DNA from: Sipunculus nudus
Taxonomy: Eukaryota > Annelida > Sipuncula > Golfingiida > Sipunculidae
Length of the DNA: 64,000 bases
NCBI GenBank assembly: GCA_026874595.1
Contig: CM049310.1
Location: 31,931,558-31,995,557 of the forward strand
Direction: 5' to 3'
In this document: piece after piece, positions 45,946 through 57,040 of the stretch
How the letters are laid out: every line of letters starts with the position of its first letter
Position numbering within the stretch: the first letter of the stretch is position 1
Notes under the pieces: model-generated
Seen by the model: only the letters and a program-made list of their open reading frames with translations
Databases searched by the model: none
What the model was told of the DNA's origin: nothing
Position numbers and translations under genes: made by a program

Positions 45946-47063
45946 ATACTCCAATGGGCCAAATCATGGTTGGTTGAGTTTAATATTCAGAAGACACTCG
46001 CGATGTTAGTTACCCGACAACAAAATCTTCGTCAACATCAATGTTTAACAATGGCAAATTCCCGTATTCCTCTCAGTTTTCATCATAAACACTTGGGCAT
46101 CACCATATCTAACGATTTATCTTGGACTGATCATATTAACTCTGTCTACAAGAAGGCATTTATTCGATTAAACATTTTAAAGGCCTTAAAATATAAGCTT
46201 GACCGAAAGTCGCTTGAAAATATCTACTTCAGTTATGTGAGACCATTCTTAGAATATGGTAATATAATATGTGATAATTGCTCTAACAAGGATTCAATAA
46301 AACTAGAATCTGTACAGTTTGAGACAGCACGTATTGTAAGAGGTGGTATTAAGACTGCATCACTCAGTTCCCTTCTTGCAAAACTCGGATGGGAAATATT
46401 GTCCTCTCTTCGGAGGCGACATAAACTCGAAATGTTTTATAAAATCATAAAAAGAGCTGCTGCGCAACACCTTGCATCCTTGCTCCCTGGTACTGTTCAA
46501 GAAAGATCTGATAGGTATCCCTTACGTAATCGTCAAATATTGATATAATATACTGTCGAACTGAGACATATTTCCGCTCGTTCATCCACCTCTGTGTCCG
46601 GCTCTGGAACGAGTTGAACGATGATATTAAGTTATCCTCAACTTTTATAGAATTTAGAAGAAAATTGTTGAAAAATAATAAAACCAGCAATCCTTTATTT
46701 TATCTCGGTGACAAGCATGTTAACGTATTGCATGCGAAACTACGTATGGGGTGTAGCAATCTTAGGTATGATCTGTTTAAAACGGGGTTAGATGAAGATA
46801 GTAAATGCGTATGTGGTGATGTATGTGAGAATACAAAGCATTTTTTTCTTGAATGTCCATTGTATATTCGACAGCGACAAAAACTTTTTGAATCATTGAA
46901 GGTAATACCCAGTATCAGGAATATGTCAGTTTTATACCATCAATACTGCTATTTGGTTCGAACGAAATATCATATTGTGACAACAGAAAGGTTTTCATCT
47001 TTGTACATGAATATATTGTATCCACTAAGAGATTTTAAGTTTAATGATTTTATTTTTCAATAA
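45946..47063 (+). pseudogene. LINE RT thumb and C-terminal Cys-His relic
   Basis: The frame to 46548 reads QWAKSWLVEFNIQKTLAM, KHLGITISNDLSWTDHI, LKALKYKLDRKSLENIYFSY and VRPFLEYGNIICDNC, the standard post-catalytic region. After a frameshift near 46550 it continues LRMGCSNLRYDLFKTG, then CVCGDVCENTKHFFLECPLY (a CxC...H....C motif) to 47063. The same C-terminal block occurs on the minus strand at 7390-7600. Confidence 0.85.
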
Positions 47064-47214
47064 GAGACTGTGACCTACAAAGTTTGTTTATTTACATCAT
47101 TATTTGAATGTATATTATGTTGCATATCGTATTATACACTGCTAATGCGAGAGGCATTTACATAGCATTATTGCTGTTTGCAATCGCATATTTACAATAA
47201 AAACTGTTTAAACT

Positions 47215-47774
47215 GACCGTTGGTACGGTAAGGTTTACCAGGAAGTGTGCATTAAATGGTGGTTATTTCTTCTGACATTTCTTTTTAAACGATTTCATGC
47301 ATATTTGAGATGTTATTAATAATTTACGGAATATAATATTACATGTATTTATAAATTATAGACTGCCCAATTCGCTGGTTATACATTGAGTATATATTAT
47401 ATTGCAACCTTATCATAGAATATTGTCTTTAACAATGGTTTAGACTCACATAACCGAGCAGATTACTTTTTTTACTATATAGTTATATTTATCACTGGCA
47501 CAACATGAGTGTTCCTACATGTATGTTTCATTTACTTGGTTTTCTTGATCTAAACATAACTCAAAATGAAAACATTCAATAATATCATACATGTATATAT
47601 AATTGGATTTTTAATTAAACAAAAATGTGATGGTTATTGAGATTATGGTAACACAATTGAATGAAAGCAAATACGTATCTTAAATTAAATTAAATTAAAT
47701 TATGCCAGTATGAAAGGAATGGACTTTTCTTTTTTAATACCTTTGCCTACTTAGGCTCGCAGCAAGAGTACTTT
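47215..47774. other. AT-rich, no gene seen
   Basis: A short TTAAATTAAATTAAAT run lies near 47680. Nothing else is recognisable. Confidence 0.5.
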
Positions 47775-48340
47775 GAACATATCTCTGCTCCCGTATCAGT
47801 GTTCTTTTCCGTGTGTCATCACCTATGTATGTTTCTTGGTTGACGGAGGTTATGTGTCCATCCATGTCTGTCTCTTTGTTGATATAGAGTGTTTTTTTTC
47901 ATCTATGTATATCTCTGTGTTGACGTCTTATCAAAGTTTCATCACTTATGTATGTCTCTTGGTTGACAGAGGCTATGTACCCACCCATGTCTGTCTCTTT
48001 ATTGACGGAGGTTATGTACCCATCCAAGTCTCTGTCTTTGTTGAGAGAGGGTATTTGCCAATCTATGTATGTTTCTTGGTTGACGGAGGTAATGTGCCCG
48101 CCCATGTCTTTTTTTGTCTTTGTTGACAGAGGGTATTAGACCATCCATGTCTGTGTCTTTATTGACGGAGGTTATGTGCCTAACCATGTCTGTGTCATTG
48201 TTGACAGAGGTTATGTGCCAACCCATGTCTGTGTCTTTGTTGATGGAGGTTATGTGGTCACCCATGTCTGTCTCTTTGTTGACAAGAGGTTATGTGTCAA
48301 TCAGTGTCTGTGTCTTTGTTGATGTAGAGTGTTTCTTAAA
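47775..48340 (+). repeat. 39-bp minisatellite array 1
   Basis: The unit is roughly GGTTATGTGCCCACCCATGTCTGTCTCTTTGTTGACGGA with substitutions and occasional length changes. It is preceded by a non-repeated ATATCTCTGCTCCCGTATCAGTG block and broken by a GTGTTTTTTTTCATC piece near 47890. Because 39 is a multiple of three, frames stay open in several phases on both strands. Confidence 0.9.
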
Positions 48341-48483
48341 AAGCTACAAATAAAGCTATAACTTTATTTGTTTGGGGTTTTGTTTGCTGTTTATATTTAA
48401 ACAAACAGATATTTTGTCATAAGATCGACTTGATAAGAAATGTATATAAGCATCCCTACAAAAATGATATGTGGACATGAGAT
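48341..48483. other. Spacer between minisatellite arrays
   Basis: AT-rich unique sequence with TTTGTTTGGGG and ATTTTGTCATAAG pieces. No gene. Confidence 0.5.
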
Positions 48484-48963
48484 ATGAGTAACATATCTCT
48501 GCTCCCGTATCAGTGTTCTTTTTCGTGTTTCATCACCTATGTATGTTTCTTTGTTGGCGGAGTTTATGTGCACATGCATGTCTATCTCTTTGTTGAGGGA
48601 GGTTATGTACCCATCCATGTTTGTTTCTTTGTTGACAGAGGTTATGTGCCCACCCATGTCTGTCTTTTTGTTGACAGAGGTTATGTGCCCACACGTCTGT
48701 CCCTTTGTTAATAGAGGTTATGTGCCCATCCATGCCTGTGTCTGTATTGACGGAGGTTATGTGCCCACCCATGTCTGTCTTTTTCTTGGTAGAGGTTATA
48801 TGCCCACCTATGTCTGTCTTTTTGTTGACGGAGGTTATGTTACCAACCATGGTTGTTTCTTTGTTGACAGAGGTTATGTGCCCGCACATGTCTTTGCCTT
48901 TGTTGACGGAGGTAATGTGCCAATCCATGTATGTCTTTTATCGACGGAGGTCATGTGCCCACC
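48484..48963 (+). repeat. 39-bp minisatellite array 2
   Basis: It has the same 39-bp unit as array 1 and the same leading block (ACATATCTCTGCTCCCGTATCAGTG at 48491), so array plus leader was duplicated as a whole. About ten units. The 159-codon plus and 131-codon minus frames over it are consequences of the period, not genes. Confidence 0.9.
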
Positions 48964-50814
48964 CGAAGTAAATGGTCAAAGCCACAAGGAAAAACTAAAG
49001 AAACACAGGAAAAGGTGATTCATTCGTGAATTCTTATTCCTGTAAATACACAAAACTGTGTAATTTCTATGACATGAAAACATCTTATGATTTTCCCGAC
49101 TAAATACAAAGGAACGACGGAAATTGCGAGCGCAAAGGGCTTAAACGAGATCACTTTTTTAATATTCTGTAGTCGATTCAGGAAATGAGGTTATAGAAAA
49201 AGGTTTGGAAAATATTTCTGATAATATATCACGTATCTTAACCCATTTGTCAAACGAAAAATTGGCCTCATCCTTTGAAATTATTACCTTTCAATCTCTC
49301 GTTTGAATAGTGCAGCCTACCGAGGTTTTGCCGCCAGTTGTTCTTAAGAATGATATGTATATGCCTGCTTGTAATGACGTGTTATTTGAAATAAGATTTT
49401 TTTCATAAGTTGCTTTTATTAACTAGTCTTTTTGTATTTATTCAATATCCAGCATAAATGCAGAACATAATAGATATGATGTATATTAAAAAATAAGAAA
49501 GATGTTTTCCTCAGAGCTTTTATTCAGAAAATGGTATACAAAGAAAAATGGAGCGTATCGTCAATACGTATTGCGTATCGAATTGAGTGTATTGCGAAAC
49601 GCGTTGTTCCTAAACAGGCAGACCGAAACCCAGCCCTTGTTTAAAGGTAACTATAAAGGTGTTGTATTCCAAACTAAATCTGTGCAGATTCGATGCAGAA
49701 ACTAGATATCGGATGCCAGATGTCTGAAATCGTGAGGATGGATTGAAAGTATGCATAAGCAGTATCTACGCTTTCACTCATCTGCGCTGGTCATAAAAAT
49801 ACAAACATATCATTAGTTAGGTAGTATTTCGCACATGTAACTCGACTGTGGGGATAACAACTTACAATGCTGTAAAACTACGTCATATTAGAGCCCGGCG
49901 CCGCCGCCAGCCGATTTTAAATAAAACCGAGCCGAGTTTATCAGAAGGCGCCCCTGATATTTCATTTAGCCAAGGTGAGCCGATTTTGTGCAGCACAGTT
50001 TGGCTTGAAAAAAAAAATAAATACGAAAAGATCAATCTATAACAATTTAAAATGTAGAATGTTGTACAAACTAATACGAAGTTAGTTTTGTTGATTTTGA
50101 TGCTGACTGACAGAGTCTAAGTTCCCTGCATTATAATATATGGTCAAGTTTAACACCCCAAAAAATATAGAGATCACACTTTATAAAGATACTTTCTTTA
50201 AATAAAATTGGTTCCTTGAGACATCGTCAAATGGATAGGCTTTCAGGTCTGTTTAAACCAGCCGACATTTTGAAAGCAAACTCGAACCACGAACTCGGCT
50301 TACTACTAAAGACTGCAGTCTTTTAGTTTAAGCCAGCCACATTTGTGAGGCTAACACGGCTTCACGGTCATATGAAATTGGCAATATGGTACACTGGCGT
50401 TTGTTTGATAGTGGTTTATATCATTGCCTTGTGGAAGATAAAATATCACAATATTGTCTGATCACTTTCGGCTAAATAAAGTTTCACATATCTTCATGTT
50501 TCTCAAATGTAATTTCCTTCTCTTAATTCATAATCCTCAAATTTGTACGGCCAGTGATGGCTGAATCAAACATGTATTCGTCAACTAAAGAGTGTACATG
50601 CTGGTATAATTATGCGTTACAAAACTGAAAAGATCACAATAGCCTAAACTGAAGCAACCTATAAATACGGGATATGGACGTGGTGCTACAATGGCATGGT
50701 TTTGCCGTTGCATATATATATATATATGCTTTCGAAGCACACGGGTGTAGAGAGATGTTTTATATGATGGAACCACACTGTATAGAGTCCATAATGCCAG
50801 CGATAGTGTATTTA
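48964..50814. other. No gene seen
   Basis: AT-rich. A small GC-rich GCCCGGCGCCGCCGCCAGCC island lies near 49892-49912. Frames of 60-67 codons have no recognisable motif. Confidence 0.45.
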
Positions 50815-50957
50815 CATTCTGATAAGGGCTTCAGACAAAATTTTGCCGCCTGGACCCCCCTTTTTCAGACCTGAGGACCTTTTTTTAGGGTTTTCATTTG
50901 TCCTCCTGGGTTGGACCCCCCCCCCCCCCTTTCCTAAATCCTGGATCCGCCCCTGGA
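50815..50957 (-). mobile_element. hAT-like transposon end, truncated
   Basis: On the minus strand it begins CAGGGGCGGATCCAGGATTT at 50957 and runs into a poly(G) block. That is a widespread type of terminal sequence in invertebrate hAT-like non-autonomous elements. The opposite end and target duplication are not found, so only about 140 bases remain. Confidence 0.45.
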
Positions 50958-52064
50958 TTGCATATTTAGTAATATTATAACCATGATGGCCTGTGTGGGC
51001 GTAGTATGGTGCACTACGCATCGCTCCCCTCGGGAAATTCGCGAAACCGCATGAAGGTCGACGTCATCCACATTATGAAGTCACTTCGAAGGGACGCTTG
51101 GTCCAAAGTGCGGCCCTCCGTGGTACAGCTCGCCATTTCTTATAGTAGTCCCTATCCAAGTCGCCCACCTAATGCCAAAATTTGTCCGATTAATCGGTCG
51201 AGGGTATGCAGTGAGCCGGATACCCAACCTTACGAGTGAGTGCTCTGTTGTGCTAGCACAGGCCTGAATTCGACCACGAACCCATATACTAGTGCGGACA
51301 GCAAAGTCATGATGTTTTGAATAAACCGATTTAGACATTTGTAAAGCGATCTACAGTGCGCACGCAAAGCAGACCACTTCGGGACTAAAGAAACAGGTTT
51401 AGAATGATCCGGTTTAGATGTGAACCAAGTGCGAATCCGGACTATCTTCACTGTATCGATTTAAGTCACTTTTACTTCATCTTTGGTTATATTTACGGTG
51501 CCCAACCACGTGATCCTAAAATACTCTTGCATTCGTCAATAAAATTACCTGTTTACTAAAGCACAAAAGATATTTGAAAGTCACAATTAATCAGAGACAC
51601 ATACACAGCAGTCGTTACCATCGTTGGAGGTGAAAAGTTGCGTGGATAATGCTCCGCACTCAATATTAGCTCAATAAGCAACATCTATTATCCTGGATAC
51701 ACCAGCATTTAACCCACACTCAGGTCATGTGTTTAAATATGGTTATGTAAGTTTAAATATTTGCCATTTGACGATTTGTATACTTTTTCTTTGGTGTTTT
51801 TACAAGGGTATTTCCATTTCAATAAATACAGTCGCGTGAAAATGACCTGATAGTGTAAGCTTCCTCTGTTAATTTCTTTTGTTTAATCTCGGTTGTAAAC
51901 CATGCTGGCGGGTCTCAGCTGCACACAATTTGTGTAATGTTTAACCAAATAACCTCAGCGTGTATTGTATGTTATATCGAGGAGAGTAAATCATGGACAG
52001 CTCCTTCGTTGTGTCATTTAACATATTTGAGCCAACATAACCGGGTATGCTAGGTCAGTATAGC
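50958..52064. other. Region upstream of the Toll-like receptor, no gene seen
   Basis: A GC-richer part (51020-51290) with overlapping frames of 70-85 codons is followed by AT-rich sequence. No core promoter motif stands out. Confidence 0.4.
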
Positions 52065-52137
52065 GGAGCATGTTTAAGCCGACACGGCCGGACATGTTTA
52101 AGTCAACATAACTGGACAAGTGTAAGTCAACGTAACT
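52065..52137 (+). repeat. 24-bp direct repeats just upstream of the receptor
   Basis: GGACATGTTTAAGTCAACATAACT (52090-52113) is followed by a 24-mer differing at three positions (52114-52137) and preceded by a more diverged one (52065-52089). Still weaker relatives extend to about 52027. They end 55 bases before the chosen start codon and contain the in-frame TAA at 52123. Confidence 0.8.
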
Positions 52138-52191
52138 GCTAGGAGCATTCTGCACATGTATAGGAGCTTTCAACCGGAGTATCTGGATAAG

Positions 52192-54312
52192 ATGCGTCTT
52201 CAAATGATTCTCCTCTTCTTTTGTGTCTTTCTTTTTTCAGAAGGATCTACAAAATACCAAAACTATGCTTCAGCGAATCTTTGCAAGAAACATCCACAGA
52301 GTAGGCTATTAAAAACAAGTTATAATTATGCACAATACTGCCCGTGTTGTATGACAATAGAAAGAAGTAAAATAACAGCGAACTGTTCTGGAAATAGGAT
52401 CACTTCCATAAGCCAGATAAAGTGCATCTGGTACAATACAACAAAGCTTCGTCTTTCAAGAATCGGACTCACAGAACTGAAAAATGGAAGCTTCGCGTGG
52501 ATTCCTCATTTAAAATTTCTTATCCTCTACAGAGCGGCCAAGATTCTAAAAATAGAAGAGGGTGCATTTGCAGGTCTAACTAATTTGACGTTTTTGACTA
52601 TGATGGTAATGAATCCTAGTTTAACCTTACCGCCAAAGATCTTTAAATCATTAAATCAACTGGAATATTTGAACTTGGACAGAAGTCGTCTTCGTAATGA
52701 AATTGCTCTTAACAATTTGCTCAAAGTGCTCTGTGGACTCCAAGGCTCCTCAATTAAAGTGTTAGAACTGCAGCAGGTTGCAAGCCACGGAATGAATGGT
52801 GTGTACTGGGAGTTAAGGCATCCGATGTTTAAATGTTTGCGAGGGACAAACATCCAGATATTGGATCTATCTAAAAATCAAATTATTGTGTTACGAAGGG
52901 GAGTTCTCATCAACTTTCCCCGTTTGATAAAACTGAATTTGTCACAAAATATGCTATTTGGCTTGGATATTTTTCATGTGTACAAAGAGTTGATGAGGAT
53001 GCCTTCTTTTACATACTTAAACATTCGACATCAAAATTATGAGCGAAGCCGGGTATCAAAACGAGCTATGTTTTATAAATATAGACAGAAGTTCAATAAT
53101 AAACAACATTTTATGCTTGTGAAAGAGTGGACCCTTCTCCTACCTCCTAAATTAAGATGGTTCAGTGCATCCTATGTCCCGATTATTCCGAATTACTTTC
53201 GCGTACCTTCTCTCCGATTTTCTCCAAAGAATGAACTACAACACTTAGATCTATCCCGAAACACATTTCGGGGTAGAATCAAACCTGATATATTCAGCAA
53301 TTTCACTAAGCTTGTCAGTCTGGATCTTTCACGCTGTGGCTTCACTTACGTTAATTTCACCTTTGGCGTACTAAGGCATCTTGAAAAATTGAATCTAGCT
53401 CACAATAAAATTGTGACCCTAGATGAAAAAACAATTCATGATTGGGAGCAGTTCAGTCGAAAAAGAAACATAACAATCACAATAGACATGACGAGAAACC
53501 CATTGCAGTGTCCTTGTAGTGATTTGAATAAAATCAGAAGATTGCAAAGATTGCCTGTGCACTTTACTGGATTTAAGTGTCAAGTAACACAAGACTCTAG
53601 CCAAGTGAATATTTACAATTTAAAACTCGAGAGGCTGTTAGCCGAATGCACGCATGGCTTTGATGATAAACTGGTGTTTAAGCTATTTGCCACTTATGCA
53701 GTTATATTAGTATTGCTCACAGTCGGTTGTGTGACCTTTCGCTACAGATGGCGTTTGTTGTTTATTTGGCATTTAGCCAAAGCAATGGGAAGATTTCGAG
53801 CCTTACAGAGAGACGATAAGGACTACATGTTTGATGCCTTTTTGTGTTACAATACGAAAGATTACTGGTTCATTGAATTAGCCATGCAGAACCTTGAAGG
53901 AGAACATAATTACAAATTATGTGTGCATGAGAGGAACTTTGCCATCGGTGTTAACGTTGATGAAAATATATCTGATGCTTTCAACTACAGCAAGAGTTCA
54001 GTTTTGGTGATATCTAAAAACGCTCTCAAGGGGAAATATTTCCAAACCGAACTTCATTTTGCTAAGGAGCAGCACAGTGTACGACACGCTAAGGTGATCT
54101 GTGTTGTCTTGGATAACCCAGAAAAACTACCAACGGATAAATCCGCCACTCTTGAATATCTGCTGAGATCCAACACATATCTTGAGTGGCCAAAATCCCG
54201 AGGTGAAAAAGCTGTATTCTGGTTACGTCTACGCAATGCGCTTGGACCTCCCTTGCCAAAGCAAGACCTTGGGAAACAACTCAGAACTTTCCTGTTTAAC
54301 CACACTGCATAA
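52192..54312 (+). CDS. Toll-like receptor, single-exon, membrane protein with TIR domain
   Basis: Innate immune or developmental receptor: extracellular leucine-rich repeats bind ligand and a cytoplasmic TIR domain recruits MyD88-type adaptors. I chose the ATG at 52192 because a signal peptide follows at once (MRLQMILLFFCVFLFSEGS). An upstream in-frame ATG at 52156 would add 12 residues, and an in-frame TAA lies at 52123. Numbered from 52156, the order is: Cys-containing N-terminal cap (about 50-90), leucine-rich repeats (about 93-430, e.g. LQILDLSKNQI and LEKLNLAHNKI), one C-terminal Cys cap (NPLQCPCSDL to LLAEC, 445-499), membrane segment (about 509-530), TIR domain (557-700). TIR box 1 is YMFDAFLCY, box 2 has RNFAIG (593-598), box 3 is FW (688-689). 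One Cys cap suggests the sccTLR type. No intron, stop or shift is visible. Confidence 0.93.
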   Translation: MRLQMILLFFCVFLFSEGSTKYQNYASANLCKKHPQSRLLKTSYNYAQYCPCCMTIERSKITANCSGNRITSISQIKCIWYNTTKLRLSRIGLTELKNGSFAWIPHLKFLILYRAAKILKIEEGAFAGLTNLTFLTMMVMNPSLTLPPKIFKSLNQLEYLNLDRSRLRNEIALNNLLKVLCGLQGSSIKVLELQQVASHGMNGVYWELRHPMFKCLRGTNIQILDLSKNQIIVLRRGVLINFPRLIKLNLSQNMLFGLDIFHVYKELMRMPSFTYLNIRHQNYERSRVSKRAMFYKYRQKFNNKQHFMLVKEWTLLLPPKLRWFSASYVPIIPNYFRVPSLRFSPKNELQHLDLSRNTFRGRIKPDIFSNFTKLVSLDLSRCGFTYVNFTFGVLRHLEKLNLAHNKIVTLDEKTIHDWEQFSRKRNITITIDMTRNPLQCPCSDLNKIRRLQRLPVHFTGFKCQVTQDSSQVNIYNLKLERLLAECTHGFDDKLVFKLFATYAVILVLLTVGCVTFRYRWRLLFIWHLAKAMGRFRALQRDDKDYMFDAFLCYNTKDYWFIELAMQNLEGEHNYKLCVHERNFAIGVNVDENISDAFNYSKSSVLVISKNALKGKYFQTELHFAKEQHSVRHAKVICVVLDNPEKLPTDKSATLEYLLRSNTYLEWPKSRGEKAVFWLRLRNALGPPLPKQDLGKQLRTFLFNHTA

Positions 54313-55040
54313 CCACGTACAGGTTCGAACGCCATGCGGTTGGTTGTTCTAGTTACAAAATAGATTTGAGATCGATTTGCTAAAGTAATTAATCAGGATT
54401 AACAAATTGATAATCCTTACATAAAGCCAGACAATTAACTGTATATGTAACAAGATTTTGGAACTGAGGGGTTATTGGAATTTCCAGTTCATAACAAACT
54501 GTTTTAATAATTAGGAAATTCGAGAGACTTTATTGTAGAATATTCCCAGTATATAACTTGTTTTTTAATCAAGAAAGAAAGGAAGGACTGGCTATTGTCA
54601 CTTTTACAATTATTATTCGTTTATTCACATATTTTAACGTTATTTAAATTAAAAAGTTCAGGATAAGGATTACGTCGAGCATACAATTGGACAAAAAGAA
54701 AAACAGTGTCTATATTAACAGTATTTATCACTTGCCACGATGCCTAATATCTTCTGTATTGTGCTGATCACAAAGGTTTCTTAGCGAAACCACCAGGGGC
54801 GTCAATACAGTGGGGATGGTTTATGTATAACACCCCGCCCAACACTTTTTACAAGAGTTATGGTCAATAAAATCATCCTCCTTATATTGAGAGAATTATA
54901 TTTTTATATCGGAAGATAAGTTTATTAATAATTCTAATAATAGACTTTGGTTCCATTTCTGAGTTTACTATGAAATATCTTAGACCTAAACGTACTTTAA
55001 ATTAACATATACTTGAACACTGTTTATAAACTAGATGTGT
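54313..55040. other. 3' flank of the receptor gene
   Basis: AT-rich, probably including the 3' untranslated region. No other feature seen. Confidence 0.45.
54866..54871 (+). promoter_or_regulatory. Possible polyadenylation signal of the receptor gene
   Basis: AATAAA about 550 bases after the stop codon on the same strand. It is the first canonical hexamer I see downstream. The use of it is an inference. Confidence 0.3.
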
Positions 55041-56480
55041 CGGAACGACACGAATGCCCCCGCCTGGGGCAAATTAGAAACATTTGTTAAATTTTGTAAA
55101 ATTTTTTAAGTTCAGGAGGTGTTGTATGGTCAAAAGTAGGTCAACAAGGGCAAATTGCAAACTCGATCTGTAAAGGGTCATTATCAAGCAACACACCAAA
55201 AATCAGGCCTGTATCTGCAGGCATTGTGACAAAAGTCCATTTATGTGCATTTTTCATGAAAATGTCTGTCTTTCATGAAATTTTCTATGTTCAGGATCTG
55301 TCATATGGTGAAAAATAGGTTAACTGGGACGAAACGCGAACTCGATCTGTAAGTGGTCATTATGCGCCCACAGACCGAACAGACCACCAGTATCTGTAAG
55401 CATTGCATTGCGTCACTAGAATATTAGCAAAAGTTGATAATCATTTATAAATTTAAATTGGAGAGGTATATACCATGTTTCATAACAATCCACCAAATGC
55501 TTCCTGAGAAATAAGCTCCTAAGTTCTTTTTTTTTCTAAGCTCTGTGACCTTGAAAAGAAGGTCAAGATCACCCATCTTTGAACTTGACCAAGATTTTGT
55601 AAATATAATGCAATAGCACTGAAGAAATGAAGTTCCTGTGTTAAATACCTTAGAAGATATCCTGCACAAAAGGCCAAAATTGAAAAAATCTGATAAAATT
55701 TCATAAAAAAAATCAGAAATTGCAGGTGGCGCCACCAAAATTGTGCATCACATACAGACCATCAGTCCCAATGATCATAGTAAGTTTTGTGAAAATCCAC
55801 ACAATGGTTCCTGAGATATAAACTTCTGAGTGTTTTTCTATAATCAGCTCTAAAATGTAGAAAAATGGGTCAAGGTCACCAACCTTCGAACTTGACCGAG
55901 ATTTTATCGATATACATCTTCACTGATGAAATAAAGTTCCAACGGTGAATCCTCATAGAGATATCCCGCTCACCAGGTAAAAGTTAACAGACGCGGAACG
56001 GACGGACGGACAGACACCGGACAGACAGATGGACGGACGGACAGCTTGGGTGACAACAATAGCCCATGAGTCTATGAGCTCATTATGGGCTCATAATGTG
56101 TATTTGTCATGAAAATTTCTATTTTTCATGAATTTTTCTAAGTTTAGGAGCCGTAAAACGGTCAAAAGTAGGTCAACCGGAACGAAACGCAAACTCAATC
56201 TGTAACTGGTCATTATCTGCCCACACACAAAAAATCAGGCCAATATCTGCATGCATTGCGAAAAAAATTCTGTACATGTGTTTTTGTCATGAAAATTTCT
56301 ATTTTTCATGAAATTTTCTAAGTTTAGGAGCCGTAAAACGGTCAAAATAGGTCAACCGGGAAGAAACGCGAACTCAATCTGTAACTGGTCATTATCTGCC
56401 CACACATAAAAAATCAGGCCAATAGCTGCAGGCATTGCGAAAAAAAGTCCATACATGTGTATTTGTCATGAACATGCTAT
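55041..56480 (+). repeat. Noncoding repeat with ~178-bp internal units
   Basis: Units start TGTGYATTTKTCATGAAAATKTCT and carry GGTCAAAAGTAGGTCAAC, AACTCGATCTGTAA, GGTCATTATC and a late ATCAGGCC...TATCTGCAGGCATTG block. Near-complete copies lie at about 55071-55250, 55250-55425, 56098-56275 and 56275-56454. Between them (55430-56075) is a segment with AAGTTC...TTGACC blocks and a run of GACGGACGGACAGACA repeats. Comparable sequences are widespread in bivalve genomes, as far as I know. No coding potential. Confidence 0.75.
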
Positions 56481-56682
56481 ATGCTCTATGAGAGGTCCAT
56501 GAAAATGAGATAATATTGCTTAAATATTTGAATTTGAGCAATCATACAATGTACAACTATAAAAAAAATCAGCCGGCAGACTTTTTATTGCATAAGTCCA
56601 AAATGTGTAACTGACCACCCAGATATCACGACATGGATTGTTTTGTGGCCTATAAAGGTGGTATAATGAGTATTTCGGATTA

Positions 56683-56945
56683 GTACGTAGCCTAGTGCTT
56701 TAAGGCATTTGCCAACTCAGACGAAGGTCCCCATTTCGATCCCCGCCGGTGCCTCCAAGGCAAAATGGTAAAATCTCGATCGACAGGACTAGAGAGATTC
56801 GCTCTTTTTGTCTGAACGACTGACTTTTGGATTATTATTAGCCACGTCCAAAGACACCTCAAATCAATAAGGCTCAGTAATAATACATCCTTCCTATCCC
56901 ACTGTAAACGTCACCTGTATTCAGTAGACGGTGCCACCAAATGGT
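56683..56945 (+). mobile_element. Possible tRNA-derived SINE, family 3
   Basis: TAGCCTAGTGC (56688-56698) fits an A box. TTTCGATCCCC about 45 bases later fits a weak B box, with a tRNA-like CCGCCGG end after it. The body that follows (CTCGATCGACAGGACTAGAG) is unlike the other SINE families here. No tail or target duplication was found. Confidence 0.4.
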
Positions 56946-57040
56946 CATGAATCTATTTTTAACAAAGTCTTATTTAAGAGGTTGTATTACATCATCCCCT
57001 GTTTCCTGTCTTTGGGGTTCTTTATGTGAATAGATTTGCA

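Larger units (their letters stand above)
44106..47214 (+). mobile_element. Jockey/CR1-like LINE relic with internal LTR fragment
   Basis: Endonuclease, RT edges and C-terminal Cys-His blocks lie in order on the plus strand. The copy has an internal endonuclease deletion near 44215, loses its RT core where an LTR fragment sits (45678-45945), and is frameshifted near 46550. It ends in a short 3' region with AATAAAAACTG near 47200. It is inactive. Confidence 0.85.

Noticed and set aside
47815-48960. CRISPR-like array
   Set aside because: Repeats are directly adjacent without unique spacers and vary continuously. This is a eukaryotic minisatellite.
48533-49018. Long open frames (159 codons plus, 131 codons minus) as genes
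   Set aside because: They lie wholly in the 39-bp minisatellite. Open frames on both strands follow from the period being a multiple of three.
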